In this document: piece by piece, positions 9,371-18,961 of the stretch
Layout: every line of letters begins with the position of its first letter
Position numbering within the stretch: the stretch's first letter is position 1
From: JBAZUK01 sp041661445
Lineage (GTDB): Bacteria; Chlamydiota; Chlamydiia; Chlamydiales; SM23-39
Assembly: GCA_041661445.1 (NCBI GenBank)
Contig: JBAZUK010000001.1
Coordinates: 1-64,000, forward strand
Direction: 5' to 3'
DNA: 64,000 nt
The notes under the pieces: model-generated
Seen by the model: only the letters and a program-made list of their open reading frames with translations
Databases searched by the model: none
Told to the model about the DNA's origin: nothing
Position numbers and translations under genes: made by a program

Positions 9371-12300
9371 TGAAAATATATAAAATTATTTTATTAGCTC
9401 CTTGGTTTATACTTGCCAATCCAACCGGAGAAGAGGTTGTTCATGGAGCAGCTGATTTCTCAAGAGATAATAACAATCTGATAATAAATCAGCATCAGGA
9501 TAAAACAATTATCAGATGGGATGATTTTTCAATAAATTCAAATGAAACAACAAAATTTATTCAGCCAAATTCGTCTTCTTCAATACTTAACAAAGTAACA
9601 GGAAATGACATTTCTAAAATATATGGAAGTCTACAGAGCAATGGAAAAGTTTATCTGATAAATCAAAAAGGGATCTTGATCGGACCTGATGGCAAAATAA
9701 ATACAAACGGATTCATAGCCTCAACTCTTGATCTTGAAGATAATGAATATATAAATGGAAAAGATTTTCATTTTACATCGAATTTATATTCATCAATTCA
9801 AAATATGGGAACTATAGACGGACTTGATGGTGAAGTTATTTTAATAGCTCCGGTTATTGAAAATTTCGGATCCATTAAAGCAAATAAAGATAAACTTTCT
9901 TTATTATCCTCATCAAGTGCCTTATTAAAAGAGGATGGATCAAATTCACTTGTCAAGACAGATGTAAGCTTTATTGATAATAAAGGCAGCCTAGAAGCCG
10001 TACAGATTGAAGTAAAAGCGTCAAACGGTAATATTTATTCCCTTGCTATCAATCAGGAAGGAATAGTTAAAGCTCAGGGAATCGAGAATAGAGACGGCAA
10101 AGTATTTTTAATAGCAGATGGACGAATTGAAACATCCGGAAAAATAATTTCAAAAGACGATCATGGAGGAATAATACATATCCTTGCAGATGAGATTGAT
10201 ATAAAAGATGATTCAGTAGTTGATGCCTCATCAAATTATGGAGGATCGAAAATATTAATAGGTGGAGATTATCAAGGTAAAAATCCAAATATAAAAAATG
10301 CAATAAATACTAATGTTGCAGAAAAGGTATCAATTATCGCGAATACTACAGAAGGCGATGGCGGCAAAATAATTATTTTCTCAACTGGAGAAACAAAATG
10401 TCATGCAAATGAAATTTCGGCGCAATCCTTAGGCTCTTACGGCAATGGCGGTTTTGTTGAAGTTTCAGGACTCAAAGATCTAATTATCTCATCACATCCA
10501 GATCTTCATTCTCAAAATGGTTTTTTCGGGGAACTGTTTTTAGATCCCGGAGCAATTACGATTAATCATGGAGCAAACGTCCCTCCGGCAGCAGGTGTAT
10601 TTACAGATGGATACATTGTTGATCAATTGCAGAATTTTGGATCTCTTACAATTTCTACTGCAGTGGATGGAACAGCTGGCTTTGAAACAGCAACGATAAA
10701 TACGGGTGTTAATATTACCTGGACTCAGCCTACTACATTTACGCTAATCGCTAATAGAAGTATTTCAAGTATTGCTGCAGGGAATATAATATCTAATACA
10801 GCTGCTGGAGGCCCAGCTGATGCTATAGTATTTGTTGCAAACGGCATTCCAACTACCGCCACTGGTACGGGAATAACTTTAAATAACATTACAATTTCTG
10901 CAACAGATAGAAATATCAGTTTAACCGGAACTGGAATGGTTGGAAACAACGCTGCAGGAATTATACTAAATATTGGATCCGCTCTTTCTACTACCACCGG
11001 CGATATCACTCTTAACGGTACAGGGCTACAAGTATCTTCAGTAGGCTCTTTTGAAAATGGAATTACAATGCGATCAGGAAGTAGCATTAATTCAATATCA
11101 GGAAATATTACTCTAAATGGATTAAGCGGAAATTCATCTCGAAATTCTTACGGAGTAGAGTTTATAGCTCAAACCGGATCCCAGATAAATTTAAATACTG
11201 CAGGACAAACAATAATTAATGGGACAGCAATCGGTTCCTCAATTGGTAGCGTTGGAATTCATTTTGCAAATGTACTTGCTGTTTTAGTAAGCGGATCAAT
11301 AGTTATTACAGGAAATTCTATTGGAAATCTTGACATACGCTTTGAAAATAATGCATCGCTGCAGGCCGGGGGAAATATTACCTTGGTAAATAATACATAT
11401 TTTTATCCCCAAGTTACAACTCTGCAGACAGCAGGAAGTTTAATAATTAAACCTAGAACCTTCACAACTATTGGAATTGGAACAGGGACCGGTGCTTTTT
11501 CTATGCCGGATCTTATTTTACAAAGAATTTCGACAAATGTTGGAGAAATAATAATCGGAGATTCAAGTCTGACAACAACAACAGCTGAAATCGGAGGTAT
11601 TTCAACTCTAGCCAAAGATTTGACTGTTTATGCAAACTCGATAAGCACAGTTGATACCATAGATATTGGAAGCCAGAATTTGAATCTAAACTTTTCTGCA
11701 GGAGCTGCGGGAAGTTGTTCGATTAACGATTTTTTATATAATTTAAGCTTGGGTTCTTTCAATATCAATGGAAATAATTTAGCAGGTGATACTTTGACTA
11801 TGCTAAATTCAGGAGATAATATTTGGAACATTACGAATGATAATGAAGGTTTTATTACATCATCTTCTTTTACCGGGCAGATGGATTTTTTTGGTGTCTC
11901 TAATTTGATTGGCGGAAGCGGAAATGATACCTTCAATTTTTTAGGTGACTATGTTTTGGGAGGTTCCGGTATAAACGGGGGTGGAGGAACAAACACTATT
12001 GTTGGACCTGATTCACCAACTGTTTGGATTCTAACAGGGGTGAACACCGGAACAATTAATCCAAATGGTGCTGGTCCGACTTCTTTTAGAAATATTCAAA
12101 ATATTACCGGCGGAAGTTCAAATGATACAGTTATTCTGAAGGATCAGGCTGGACTTACTGGCACAGCTGATGGAGGACTTGGATATAACATTTTAGATTA
12201 TTCATTATATACAACCGTTGTTAGAGTAAATTTAGCTAAAGGAACTGCTACAAATATAGGTCATATTTTGAATTTTCAAAAAGTTATTTTCAATAATAGG

Positions 12301-12486
12301 AATATGGAACTAACATATTTTCCTTACCTTGATACTACCTTTGATCTGAATTTTATTAATTTAGATTTTTTTGATTATATTTTAGATAATTACAAAAGAT
12401 TCTATCTAAAATTAGAGTATATATTGAGAAACAAGGTTTTCCAGGATCATCTTGTTGAAAGCATGTTAAAAAAATATACTAATTGA
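9370..12486 (+). CDS. TpsA exoprotein with filamentous-hemagglutinin N-terminal (TPS) domain
   Basis: This is a 1,038-residue exoprotein, predicted substrate of the TpsB directly upstream. The ATG at 9370 overlaps the tpsB stop. A short Sec signal (MKIYKIILLAPWFILA) precedes the TPS domain at ~17-150: HGAADFS, IRWDDFSI, SSSILNKVTG, and NQKGILIG at the position of the usual NPNGI motif. A beta-helix-type region follows. Residues ~790-960 carry the same modules as the giant exoprotein at 1-7642 (W-N-I-x-N-D-N-x-G, GGSGNDTF, W-I-L-T-G-V-N-T-G). The C-terminal ~115 residues are homologous to that protein's C-terminus. A surface adhesin or contact-dependent function is possible; no toxin domain was recognised. 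It ends 38 bases before the convergent rsmD. Confidence 0.88.
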   Translation: MKIYKIILLAPWFILANPTGEEVVHGAADFSRDNNNLIINQHQDKTIIRWDDFSINSNETTKFIQPNSSSSILNKVTGNDISKIYGSLQSNGKVYLINQKGILIGPDGKINTNGFIASTLDLEDNEYINGKDFHFTSNLYSSIQNMGTIDGLDGEVILIAPVIENFGSIKANKDKLSLLSSSSALLKEDGSNSLVKTDVSFIDNKGSLEAVQIEVKASNGNIYSLAINQEGIVKAQGIENRDGKVFLIADGRIETSGKIISKDDHGGIIHILADEIDIKDDSVVDASSNYGGSKILIGGDYQGKNPNIKNAINTNVAEKVSIIANTTEGDGGKIIIFSTGETKCHANEISAQSLGSYGNGGFVEVSGLKDLIISSHPDLHSQNGFFGELFLDPGAITINHGANVPPAAGVFTDGYIVDQLQNFGSLTISTAVDGTAGFETATINTGVNITWTQPTTFTLIANRSISSIAAGNIISNTAAGGPADAIVFVANGIPTTATGTGITLNNITISATDRNISLTGTGMVGNNAAGIILNIGSALSTTTGDITLNGTGLQVSSVGSFENGITMRSGSSINSISGNITLNGLSGNSSRNSYGVEFIAQTGSQINLNTAGQTIINGTAIGSSIGSVGIHFANVLAVLVSGSIVITGNSIGNLDIRFENNASLQAGGNITLVNNTYFYPQVTTLQTAGSLIIKPRTFTTIGIGTGTGAFSMPDLILQRISTNVGEIIIGDSSLTTTTAEIGGISTLAKDLTVYANSISTVDTIDIGSQNLNLNFSAGAAGSCSINDFLYNLSLGSFNINGNNLAGDTLTMLNSGDNIWNITNDNEGFITSSSFTGQMDFFGVSNLIGGSGNDTFNFLGDYVLGGSGINGGGGTNTIVGPDSPTVWILTGVNTGTINPNGAGPTSFRNIQNITGGSSNDTVILKDQAGLTGTADGGLGYNILDYSLYTTVVRVNLAKGTATNIGHILNFQKVIFNNRNMELTYFPYLDTTFDLNFINLDFFDYILDNYKRFYLKLEYILRNKVFQDHLVESMLKKYTN

Positions 12487-12524
12487 AAGTGACTTAAAAA
12501 ATTTAGCGATTGAGCTTTTTCCTT

Positions 12525-13079
12525 TTAGCCAAGAACATATTCTAAAAGATAAGCGGAGCTGTATCTTCTTTTGTTTTGTAATATAAGTCCTTCAATATTT
12601 TCTTCTCTTATCGCATATGTCGGCTGCTCAAGAAAAATAATTGAATTTTTATGAATCAATTTTTTTTGCAGTAGCTTTAATAAATCGTCTAGATATTTTG
12701 GATTTTCCTTATAAAAAATAAAAGGAGGATCGATAGAAATGATATCGAATTTAGTGTTTAAACTTTCAACGGCTTTTATTGCATCTAGGCAGATAACTTT
12801 TGTATCTTTTTCTAAATTTAATTTCTTGATATTAGCTTTTATAAATTTACATGAATTAAAACTTTTGTCGATAAAAGTTGAGAATTTCGCGCCTCTGGAA
12901 AGAGCCTCTATTCCGATAGCGCCGCTGCCTGAAAATATATCTAAAAAGTTGGTATCCTCAATGAAATTTTGACAAATATTAAAAATTGCATTTCGAACTA
13001 AAGAGGTCGCCGGTCTGATATCATCCGGAGCGGATAATTTTTGATTTTTAAATTTTCCTGCAATTATTTTAAGCGTCAT
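12525..13079 (-). CDS. rsmD: 16S rRNA (guanine966-N2)-methyltransferase RsmD
   Basis: RsmD uses SAM to methylate G966 of 16S rRNA during small-subunit assembly. The 184-residue protein has the SAM-binding motif DIFSGSGAIGIEALSRGA at ~46-63 and the catalytic (D/N)PPF motif as IDPPF near residue 116. RxATSLVRNAIFN at ~22-34 is typical of the family. Length matches bacterial RsmD (180-200). Its ATG overlaps the stop of the upstream vWA-like gene (TAATG), so it is translated from the same transcript, although its role is unrelated to the envelope proteins upstream. Confidence 0.93.
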   Translation of the reverse strand: MTLKIIAGKFKNQKLSAPDDIRPATSLVRNAIFNICQNFIEDTNFLDIFSGSGAIGIEALSRGAKFSTFIDKSFNSCKFIKANIKKLNLEKDTKVICLDAIKAVESLNTKFDIISIDPPFIFYKENPKYLDDLLKLLQKKLIHKNSIIFLEQPTYAIREENIEGLILQNKRRYSSAYLLEYVLG

Positions 13080-15004
13080 TAGAAAATGGGTTTTATTTCA
13101 AATGGTTCAAGATATTTTTTTGCTTTCTGCAAATGGTTGGAATTATTATCTGTTATATATTCTTCATAACAGGAAGTTGCCTGTTTGATTGCGAGCTCTT
13201 TTTGAAGAACTTCATCTGCCTGTTTCGCATTATCAAAAGAAATATTTTTTTTCAGATTAAAAAAGTTGTTCTTGCAATCGCCTTGAACAAAAATAGTAAA
13301 ATCCTGCAATTTTTCAATTGTTCCGAAAATGACGTAAGGCTCTTCCAAATACAAATTAGGAGCTTGGGTTTTGGAGTTATATAATTTTATGTTGGCGGAA
13401 TCATCCAAGCAAATAGCATTTGCAGTTATGTTTTTAGCTATTGGATGATTTATTGATTCAAGCAGCTTTTGAAGTTTTCTTTTAATACCCTTTTGCGATC
13501 CTGAAGAAATTAATTTGCCTTTATTTAAAAAGCTGAACATTTCAAGTCTTGAAGTATTTGGGTCATCGCTTAAGCAGAGAGTATACAAAGATAAATTACC
13601 TTTATTAAGCTTGGTCCAGTCTGTAAACACTCTAGAATTTTTTTGTTTATTAAGACCCTCGCCGTTAGTTAGAAGAATCGCAATATTAACTTCATCTTTT
13701 TTGGTATTGTTATTTAATATTTTAAAAAGAGGCATTGAAAAATTAGCTGATGAAAAAAAGCTTCCGATTTTCTGGTTTCTTAGGAAACCTTTGGCCCTAG
13801 ATAGCGAAAGACTATCTGCAGGTAGGTTAAAAGGCGATAAAACTTCTAGTTTATTATCAAAAGTTAAAATGTTGAAAGTATCGTTTTCATCTAACATGGA
13901 AAGTGTGGACACTAAAGCATGTCTTGTCGCAGTCAGGCGCTCAGATTGGATAGAATTGGCCTTATCGATCAGAAAGAAAAAATTTTGTTTCAGCTTGGTT
14001 AATTTTATAGTATTTTTAGGTATCAGCGTAATTGCGAAAATATAGCCTTTTTGGTTTCTTTGAGGGGCGAAAGATACTTCTAAATCAAAATAATCTTTAT
14101 AAGACAATGTTGTCAGATCATTTAAAGTTGGCAATTGAATCAATGGAAAATTATTCTGGAACAGCTTCACATAGTTCTTTTCAAGGTCCGAAAATTTATT
14201 AAAAAGCTTTTTTGAATCTTCTTCAACTTTGTGAAATTTATGATTTATGTTAACTGATATTACCGGTTCATTGATTTTTATATTCAGATCTTGTTTTTGC
14301 TCGTTTGGCATACATGTTAAAAATTGAATAGCTTCTTTTTTTGAAGAAATATTGTTTAAAAACAATTTTATTTTCAGATTTTCAAAATCAGAGAGGGTAT
14401 TTAATGAACTGGCATTTTTTTCAAAAAGATAATTAGGATCTATTTTAAATGATTCTTTTGAATCTTCAATTAATGAACTGAAGATTTCATTTTGTAAATT
14501 TTTATCTGCAAAATTGAAACCTTTTTTATCATTATTTTTTAAGCTTGGCAGAATATCGTATAATAAAACAGAAGAATTAGATGTTTCAAAATCTATTTTT
14601 GAAATTGATATTTCATTTTCAACTAATTTGACAATTTCTTTATTTACAGGAACATGAAAATAAAAAGGTTCATTTTTAGAATCACTTTGTAGGGTTTCTA
14701 TATTGTTAATGATTTTTTTTATAGTTTCTTTTGATGGTAAAATAATTGATTTTTTCTTCACCCCTGCGCTTGCAATATCAATAGACTCATTCTTCTGTTT
14801 TTTTTGTAAAACCAGGTTAATAATTTCTTTAGGATTCTTCCTGGAGTAGGGAGCTGATTTTGCTTTATCTGAAAAAATAATGTTTTTTGAAGAGAGATAA
14901 GTCTTAATTTTTAAGCGGTTGATCGATGCAATTGCAACAACGTGTATGCAGATTGACAAAATTATAGAAAATCTGAGTAATCGATTGCCTTTATTTTTTC
15001 TCAA
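13079..15004 (-). CDS. von Willebrand factor A-like membrane protein
   Basis: A 641-residue protein with one N-terminal membrane segment (~12-27, FSIILSICIHVVAIA) and a long low-complexity extracytoplasmic part. Residues ~340-530 resemble a vWA domain: FFFLIDKANSIQSERL, SMLDENDTFNILTFDNK, EVNIAILLTNGEG, a Rossmann-like alternation typical of vWA/TerY proteins. The metal-binding MIDAS motif DxSxS reads D-K-A-N-S, so the first Ser is replaced by Ala. The gene overlaps the upstream TPR gene by 14 bases and the downstream rsmD by one. TPR plus vWA pairs (as in BatA/BatB-type loci) usually form envelope complexes, so I infer a scaffolding role with the TPR partner. Function unknown. Confidence 0.6.
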   Translation of the reverse strand: MRKNKGNRLLRFSIILSICIHVVAIASINRLKIKTYLSSKNIIFSDKAKSAPYSRKNPKEIINLVLQKKQKNESIDIASAGVKKKSIILPSKETIKKIINNIETLQSDSKNEPFYFHVPVNKEIVKLVENEISISKIDFETSNSSVLLYDILPSLKNNDKKGFNFADKNLQNEIFSSLIEDSKESFKIDPNYLFEKNASSLNTLSDFENLKIKLFLNNISSKKEAIQFLTCMPNEQKQDLNIKINEPVISVNINHKFHKVEEDSKKLFNKFSDLEKNYVKLFQNNFPLIQLPTLNDLTTLSYKDYFDLEVSFAPQRNQKGYIFAITLIPKNTIKLTKLKQNFFFLIDKANSIQSERLTATRHALVSTLSMLDENDTFNILTFDNKLEVLSPFNLPADSLSLSRAKGFLRNQKIGSFFSSANFSMPLFKILNNNTKKDEVNIAILLTNGEGLNKQKNSRVFTDWTKLNKGNLSLYTLCLSDDPNTSRLEMFSFLNKGKLISSGSQKGIKRKLQKLLESINHPIAKNITANAICLDDSANIKLYNSKTQAPNLYLEEPYVIFGTIEKLQDFTIFVQGDCKNNFFNLKKNISFDNAKQADEVLQKELAIKQATSCYEEYITDNNSNHLQKAKKYLEPFEIKPIF

Positions 15005-17765
15005 AATTAAAATCCTCGATTAATTTTAAGTTTTTATTAACTCTGTTTTCTAAAAATTTTGTGCATATAAAGTCTTTTGTATTCATCTCTTCCAAAAGAG
15101 CCGCTGCCTTTTTTATATGAGAGTCATTCTTTTCTAAATAACCTAAAGAAATATATTTTTCTATATCGATTAAATTTATATATGAATTAAAAATTTTTTC
15201 TTTATCTTTAGAGCTGCTTTTCAAGGTTTGGTAATCTTGGGACACAAGATTATCCTGTGAAATGAAATTTTCTTTAGTCCTTCCAAGCAAAAACAATCTT
15301 TTTTTCCAATTGTTAGCACCTTCCATAGAGCATATAACATCAACATAATCAAGCGCCGCTTCTAAATGAGTAGGCTCATTTTCCAGATTTTTCTGTAAAC
15401 TGATTGTTTTTAAAGAACTAATAATTTTTTCTAATTCTTTATTGTCAGGGGAAAAGTTTTCTTTAGAAATATTTGAAAGCTGAAGTCTATCGTAATGCAG
15501 GCTGGCTTTTGACTTAAAAGGATTTTCTTGCTTAAAGTTATTAAAAAACTCCTGATATAAGCAAAGCGCCTGGTCTTTTAGATTCTCATTATCATATATT
15601 GTTGCCAGAAGATAAACACATTCTTCAAAATGTTTATAAGGTTTTTCCGGATTTTGACGATAAGTTTCAATTAAAGAAGTGATTATTTTTTTAGCTTCGT
15701 TAATATTATCTTGAAATTTATACAGATAAGATAGCTTTACGGAACTAGATTCAAAATTTTCATCATTTTCTAAAATCAGATCTTTTAAAATTGTAATTGC
15801 TCTTTGGCAATATGTTGTATTCTCTAGGCTGGCGACAAGCGAGTTTTTATAATTTTCACTCATATATTTATGAACCAGATTTGAATAATAATCAGATAGC
15901 CAAAGAAGGTTTTCTTTTATAACTTGTTTCGGGCTATGTTCATAAGCTTTGTATAAATACAAAGCTGCATTTAACAGATTGTTCTCATCAACCAGATCGC
16001 CCTTTTTAGACAAGCTAAGATAACTGTTGAACAAGTTAAGATAAGTTACAAAATGATTTGTTTTATCTTCAGACAGATCTAAGGCGATTTTCGCAAAATG
16101 AATAAATTCATTTAGATTTTCATTAATATTTTTATGGCAGAATGCTGTTAACAGGTTAATTTCCGATAATCTGTTTTTTGAAAAAAGCTCAGGATTCTGT
16201 TCATTAATTTTTAGAATGTTTTTTAACAAGCTTAAAGCTTGTTCATAATTTTCCAGGTCATAATAAGTTTTAGATAATAAAAACTGATATTCACTTATTT
16301 CTTTTTGCGAGAATAAAGATTCTTTTTCCAGAACTGATTGTATTTCGCAGATTAAAGAATTTCTAAGGAAGTTTTTATTTTCTGAAGATTCTTCTTTTTG
16401 TATCTGCAGGATTATTAAATTGATCAAATAAGAATGAGAAGGTTTTGCAAGTTCCTGATTTGGAAATTTTTGCAGTAATTCTTTAAATTTTATTTTGCTG
16501 TTTTCAACATCATTCATTAAAAAAAGAAGATGAGCGTGTTCGAATAAAAATTTTTCATTGTTTTCAGATTCTTTGAAATCCTTTGAAATCTTTTCAAAAA
16601 GCTCTTTTGCTTCAGAAAGCTTTTCATTTTTTTTGATGATCACAGCTTTGGCGAAATAATTTTCAAAAAGGTTCTCATCATTAGGGAATTTTGATGCATA
16701 TTCTTCAAATGCATTATTGAAAACTTCGATATTATTCAAATTAAAAGCACTTTGGATAAGCATCAACAAAGCAATTTTAAATTCATTTGAGGTTTTATCC
16801 TCTACTGCTAGACTTTTTTGCAGATGATCTATGGCATTTTGAAAATCATTTGAATAAAAAAAAGATTTTCCAATGAATAAATTTATTAATGGATGTTTTT
16901 CAGATTTAACAATAGATAAGAATTTATTTTTATCCAAGATGATGCTGTCATATTTTTTCATGTCAAATAACAAAATCAATTTATTATAAGCAGCATCAGC
17001 TGCATTATTTGGATTTAACGAAATTATTTCATCAAATGTTTTTATTGCTTTTTCTTTATCGAAAGTTGATTCAAGCAAGGCAGCTTGAAAAAGGTAAGAC
17101 TCTTTTTTTTGAGGGTCTTTTTCTGCCAGATCCAAATAATACTTGCAGGCAGCTTGATAATCATTTAATTTTTTATGTATTTGAGATAGATATTCTCTGG
17201 ACTCATTTTGAAATTTGGAATCAAGGAGTAATTCAAATTTACTTTTGGATAAATTAAAATTCTGATTTTTTTCAGTTTCATCATTAATTTCTGTAGCTTT
17301 GTCATAATATGATAAAGCCTGCAGAAAAATAATTTTCTGTTTTAATGAATCATCTACTTTATCTATGTAATTATTGCATTCTTCAATCAGTCTTGTATGC
17401 CATTTAAGATTGTATAAACCTTCTAAAAGATTCGTAGCTATTTTGTCTTTTATATCGACGGATTTAATATTTTCATAACACGACACAGCTTTGGAATAAT
17501 TTTTTTCATTCAGATAAATATTTCCTAAAATAGCAAATAAAGAATCATTTAGAGGGCTTTTCGGATTTTCTTTAAAATGAGATTCAATCTGAAATTTTGC
17601 AATTTCTAATTCTCCATCCTGCCAGAAATCAGCAATTCTCCTCAAAAACAAGGTTTCTTCTTCATTAGAAGTGTTTAAAAGAGGATTTTCATTGGAATTT
17701 AATGAAAATGCAGAAGAAATAAATAATAGAAAATAAAGACAATTTTTCGAAAAAAATCTTAGCAT
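14991..17765 (-). CDS. Large exported tetratricopeptide-repeat protein
   Basis: A 924-residue protein with an N-terminal signal peptide (LYFLLFISSAFSLNS, ~11-25). It is otherwise nearly all alpha-helical TPR-like repeats, for example ILGNIYLNEKNYSKAVSCYE, LLSKTYYDLENYEQALSLL and LATIYDNENLKDQALCLYQE. It is very rich in Lys, Glu, Asn and Phe. TPR solenoids act as protein-docking scaffolds, and in this export context it probably works in the periplasm. It is first in a tight operon with the vWA-like gene (14-base overlap) and rsmD. No enzymatic motif was seen. Confidence 0.75.
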   Translation of the reverse strand: MLRFFSKNCLYFLLFISSAFSLNSNENPLLNTSNEEETLFLRRIADFWQDGELEIAKFQIESHFKENPKSPLNDSLFAILGNIYLNEKNYSKAVSCYENIKSVDIKDKIATNLLEGLYNLKWHTRLIEECNNYIDKVDDSLKQKIIFLQALSYYDKATEINDETEKNQNFNLSKSKFELLLDSKFQNESREYLSQIHKKLNDYQAACKYYLDLAEKDPQKKESYLFQAALLESTFDKEKAIKTFDEIISLNPNNAADAAYNKLILLFDMKKYDSIILDKNKFLSIVKSEKHPLINLFIGKSFFYSNDFQNAIDHLQKSLAVEDKTSNEFKIALLMLIQSAFNLNNIEVFNNAFEEYASKFPNDENLFENYFAKAVIIKKNEKLSEAKELFEKISKDFKESENNEKFLFEHAHLLFLMNDVENSKIKFKELLQKFPNQELAKPSHSYLINLIILQIQKEESSENKNFLRNSLICEIQSVLEKESLFSQKEISEYQFLLSKTYYDLENYEQALSLLKNILKINEQNPELFSKNRLSEINLLTAFCHKNINENLNEFIHFAKIALDLSEDKTNHFVTYLNLFNSYLSLSKKGDLVDENNLLNAALYLYKAYEHSPKQVIKENLLWLSDYYSNLVHKYMSENYKNSLVASLENTTYCQRAITILKDLILENDENFESSSVKLSYLYKFQDNINEAKKIITSLIETYRQNPEKPYKHFEECVYLLATIYDNENLKDQALCLYQEFFNNFKQENPFKSKASLHYDRLQLSNISKENFSPDNKELEKIISSLKTISLQKNLENEPTHLEAALDYVDVICSMEGANNWKKRLFLLGRTKENFISQDNLVSQDYQTLKSSSKDKEKIFNSYINLIDIEKYISLGYLEKNDSHIKKAAALLEEMNTKDFICTKFLENRVNKNLKLIEDFNFEKK

Positions 17766-17848
17766 AGGTTTTTCCGTTTTTTATTTTAATTATACTCGAG
17801 CCAATTAAATATTAAAAGATATGTGTTTTTTGAATATACTAAAAAAAA

Positions 17849-18880
17849 TTATATAGTGTCTGTTAATGTTTCGTGATTTTTAAATATTCCGTAATGGGGG
17901 AGGAGCTGATCAGCGTCTTTAAAGGATCTCATTTTTAGTTCTTCATAAACCCTAAGTCCTTTTAAATTTTTATTTGTTTCAAAATATAAAACTCCTAACT
18001 TAAATAGAATACTATTGTCATTGGGGCAAAGCTTATATATTGTTTCATATTCCTTAATCTGTTCTTTTATCATACCAAGCTTTTTATAATTATTTGCTAA
18101 TTGCAGATGTATCCAATGGTCATTTGGTGCATAGTCATTTAAAATTTTAAATTCTTCTATTGCACATGACACGCATGCTTCCTGCTTCTGAATAATGTTT
18201 GCTTTTGAAATTTTTGAGGAAAAAATAAAATCCCTGGCATGAGCATAAAATGCCGAGAGGGTCGTATACAAGTTTGCCAAAGAACTATGGATCTCCAAAT
18301 TTGTCGGAGTGGTTTTTATCTGAATTAAATGTTCATTTGCTGCGGCAATGAAAAGGGCTTCTTTAAAATTGAAGAGATCTTTTTTTAAAAAATATGTTTG
18401 CAGCAACTGCGAAATCTTTGATAGAAATTTTGGTAATTTTAAAACTTCAAGTTCTTTCTCAGTTAGAATTTCACAAAGTTTTTGAGCTGCTAAAGATATA
18501 GTCAAATGATGTTCGGCAGATCCCACAGGCAGTGAAATCTCTTTTTTGCAGGCAAATATAAAATTGTTTTTGATTAAAGAAATCTCTATGTTTTTTTTAG
18601 ATTGAAAATAAAAAAACATAACAAAATAAACAAAGCTGGTTAAAATTATGCCGGCAAGCAATAAAGCTAATCTCGTTGAAGATCCGATAGAAGATAATAG
18701 AAAACTGAATGTTAAAACTTGAGCAAAAAAAGCTGCAAAAAAACTTAAATTAAAAATAAAAAAAGATTTAATTATTTTTTTAAAATGACCTATAGTTTCG
18801 TTATAATTTTTATGAACTTTCTTTTGAAAAAAAAGTTGATTTAACCTGTATACCTGTTCATTTTGAGTATTCATATTCAT
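17849..18880 (-). CDS. Membrane-anchored TPR protein
   Basis: A 343-residue protein with two adjacent membrane segments (~37-62 and ~66-92), then a helical C-terminal region. TPR-like units lie at ~195-325 (LEIHSSLANLYTTLSAFYAHA, HWIHLQLANNYKKLGMIKEQ, SILFKLGVLYFETNKNLKG). The pair CVSC at ~236-239 could be redox-active or structural. The N-terminus has two nearby in-frame Met codons and the first is used here. It lies 83 bases upstream of the large TPR gene on the same strand, so it may belong to the same envelope system. The hydrophobic hairpin would also suit an inclusion-membrane protein. Not recognised as a named family. Confidence 0.6.
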   Translation of the reverse strand: MNMNTQNEQVYRLNQLFFQKKVHKNYNETIGHFKKIIKSFFIFNLSFFAAFFAQVLTFSFLLSSIGSSTRLALLLAGIILTSFVYFVMFFYFQSKKNIEISLIKNNFIFACKKEISLPVGSAEHHLTISLAAQKLCEILTEKELEVLKLPKFLSKISQLLQTYFLKKDLFNFKEALFIAAANEHLIQIKTTPTNLEIHSSLANLYTTLSAFYAHARDFIFSSKISKANIIQKQEACVSCAIEEFKILNDYAPNDHWIHLQLANNYKKLGMIKEQIKEYETIYKLCPNDNSILFKLGVLYFETNKNLKGLRVYEELKMRSFKDADQLLPHYGIFKNHETLTDTI

Positions 18881-18961
18881 AATTTCTCTGATCGTTCTTA
18901 TTTTTAATTCGCAATATTATGCTTCATTTTCATAAATCTTGAAAAGATAAACATCAAAATG

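Noticed and set aside
13515..14045. Open frame of 176 codons on the + strand
   Set aside because: It lies wholly inside the vWA-like gene on the other strand, with no ribosome binding site or recognisable domain.
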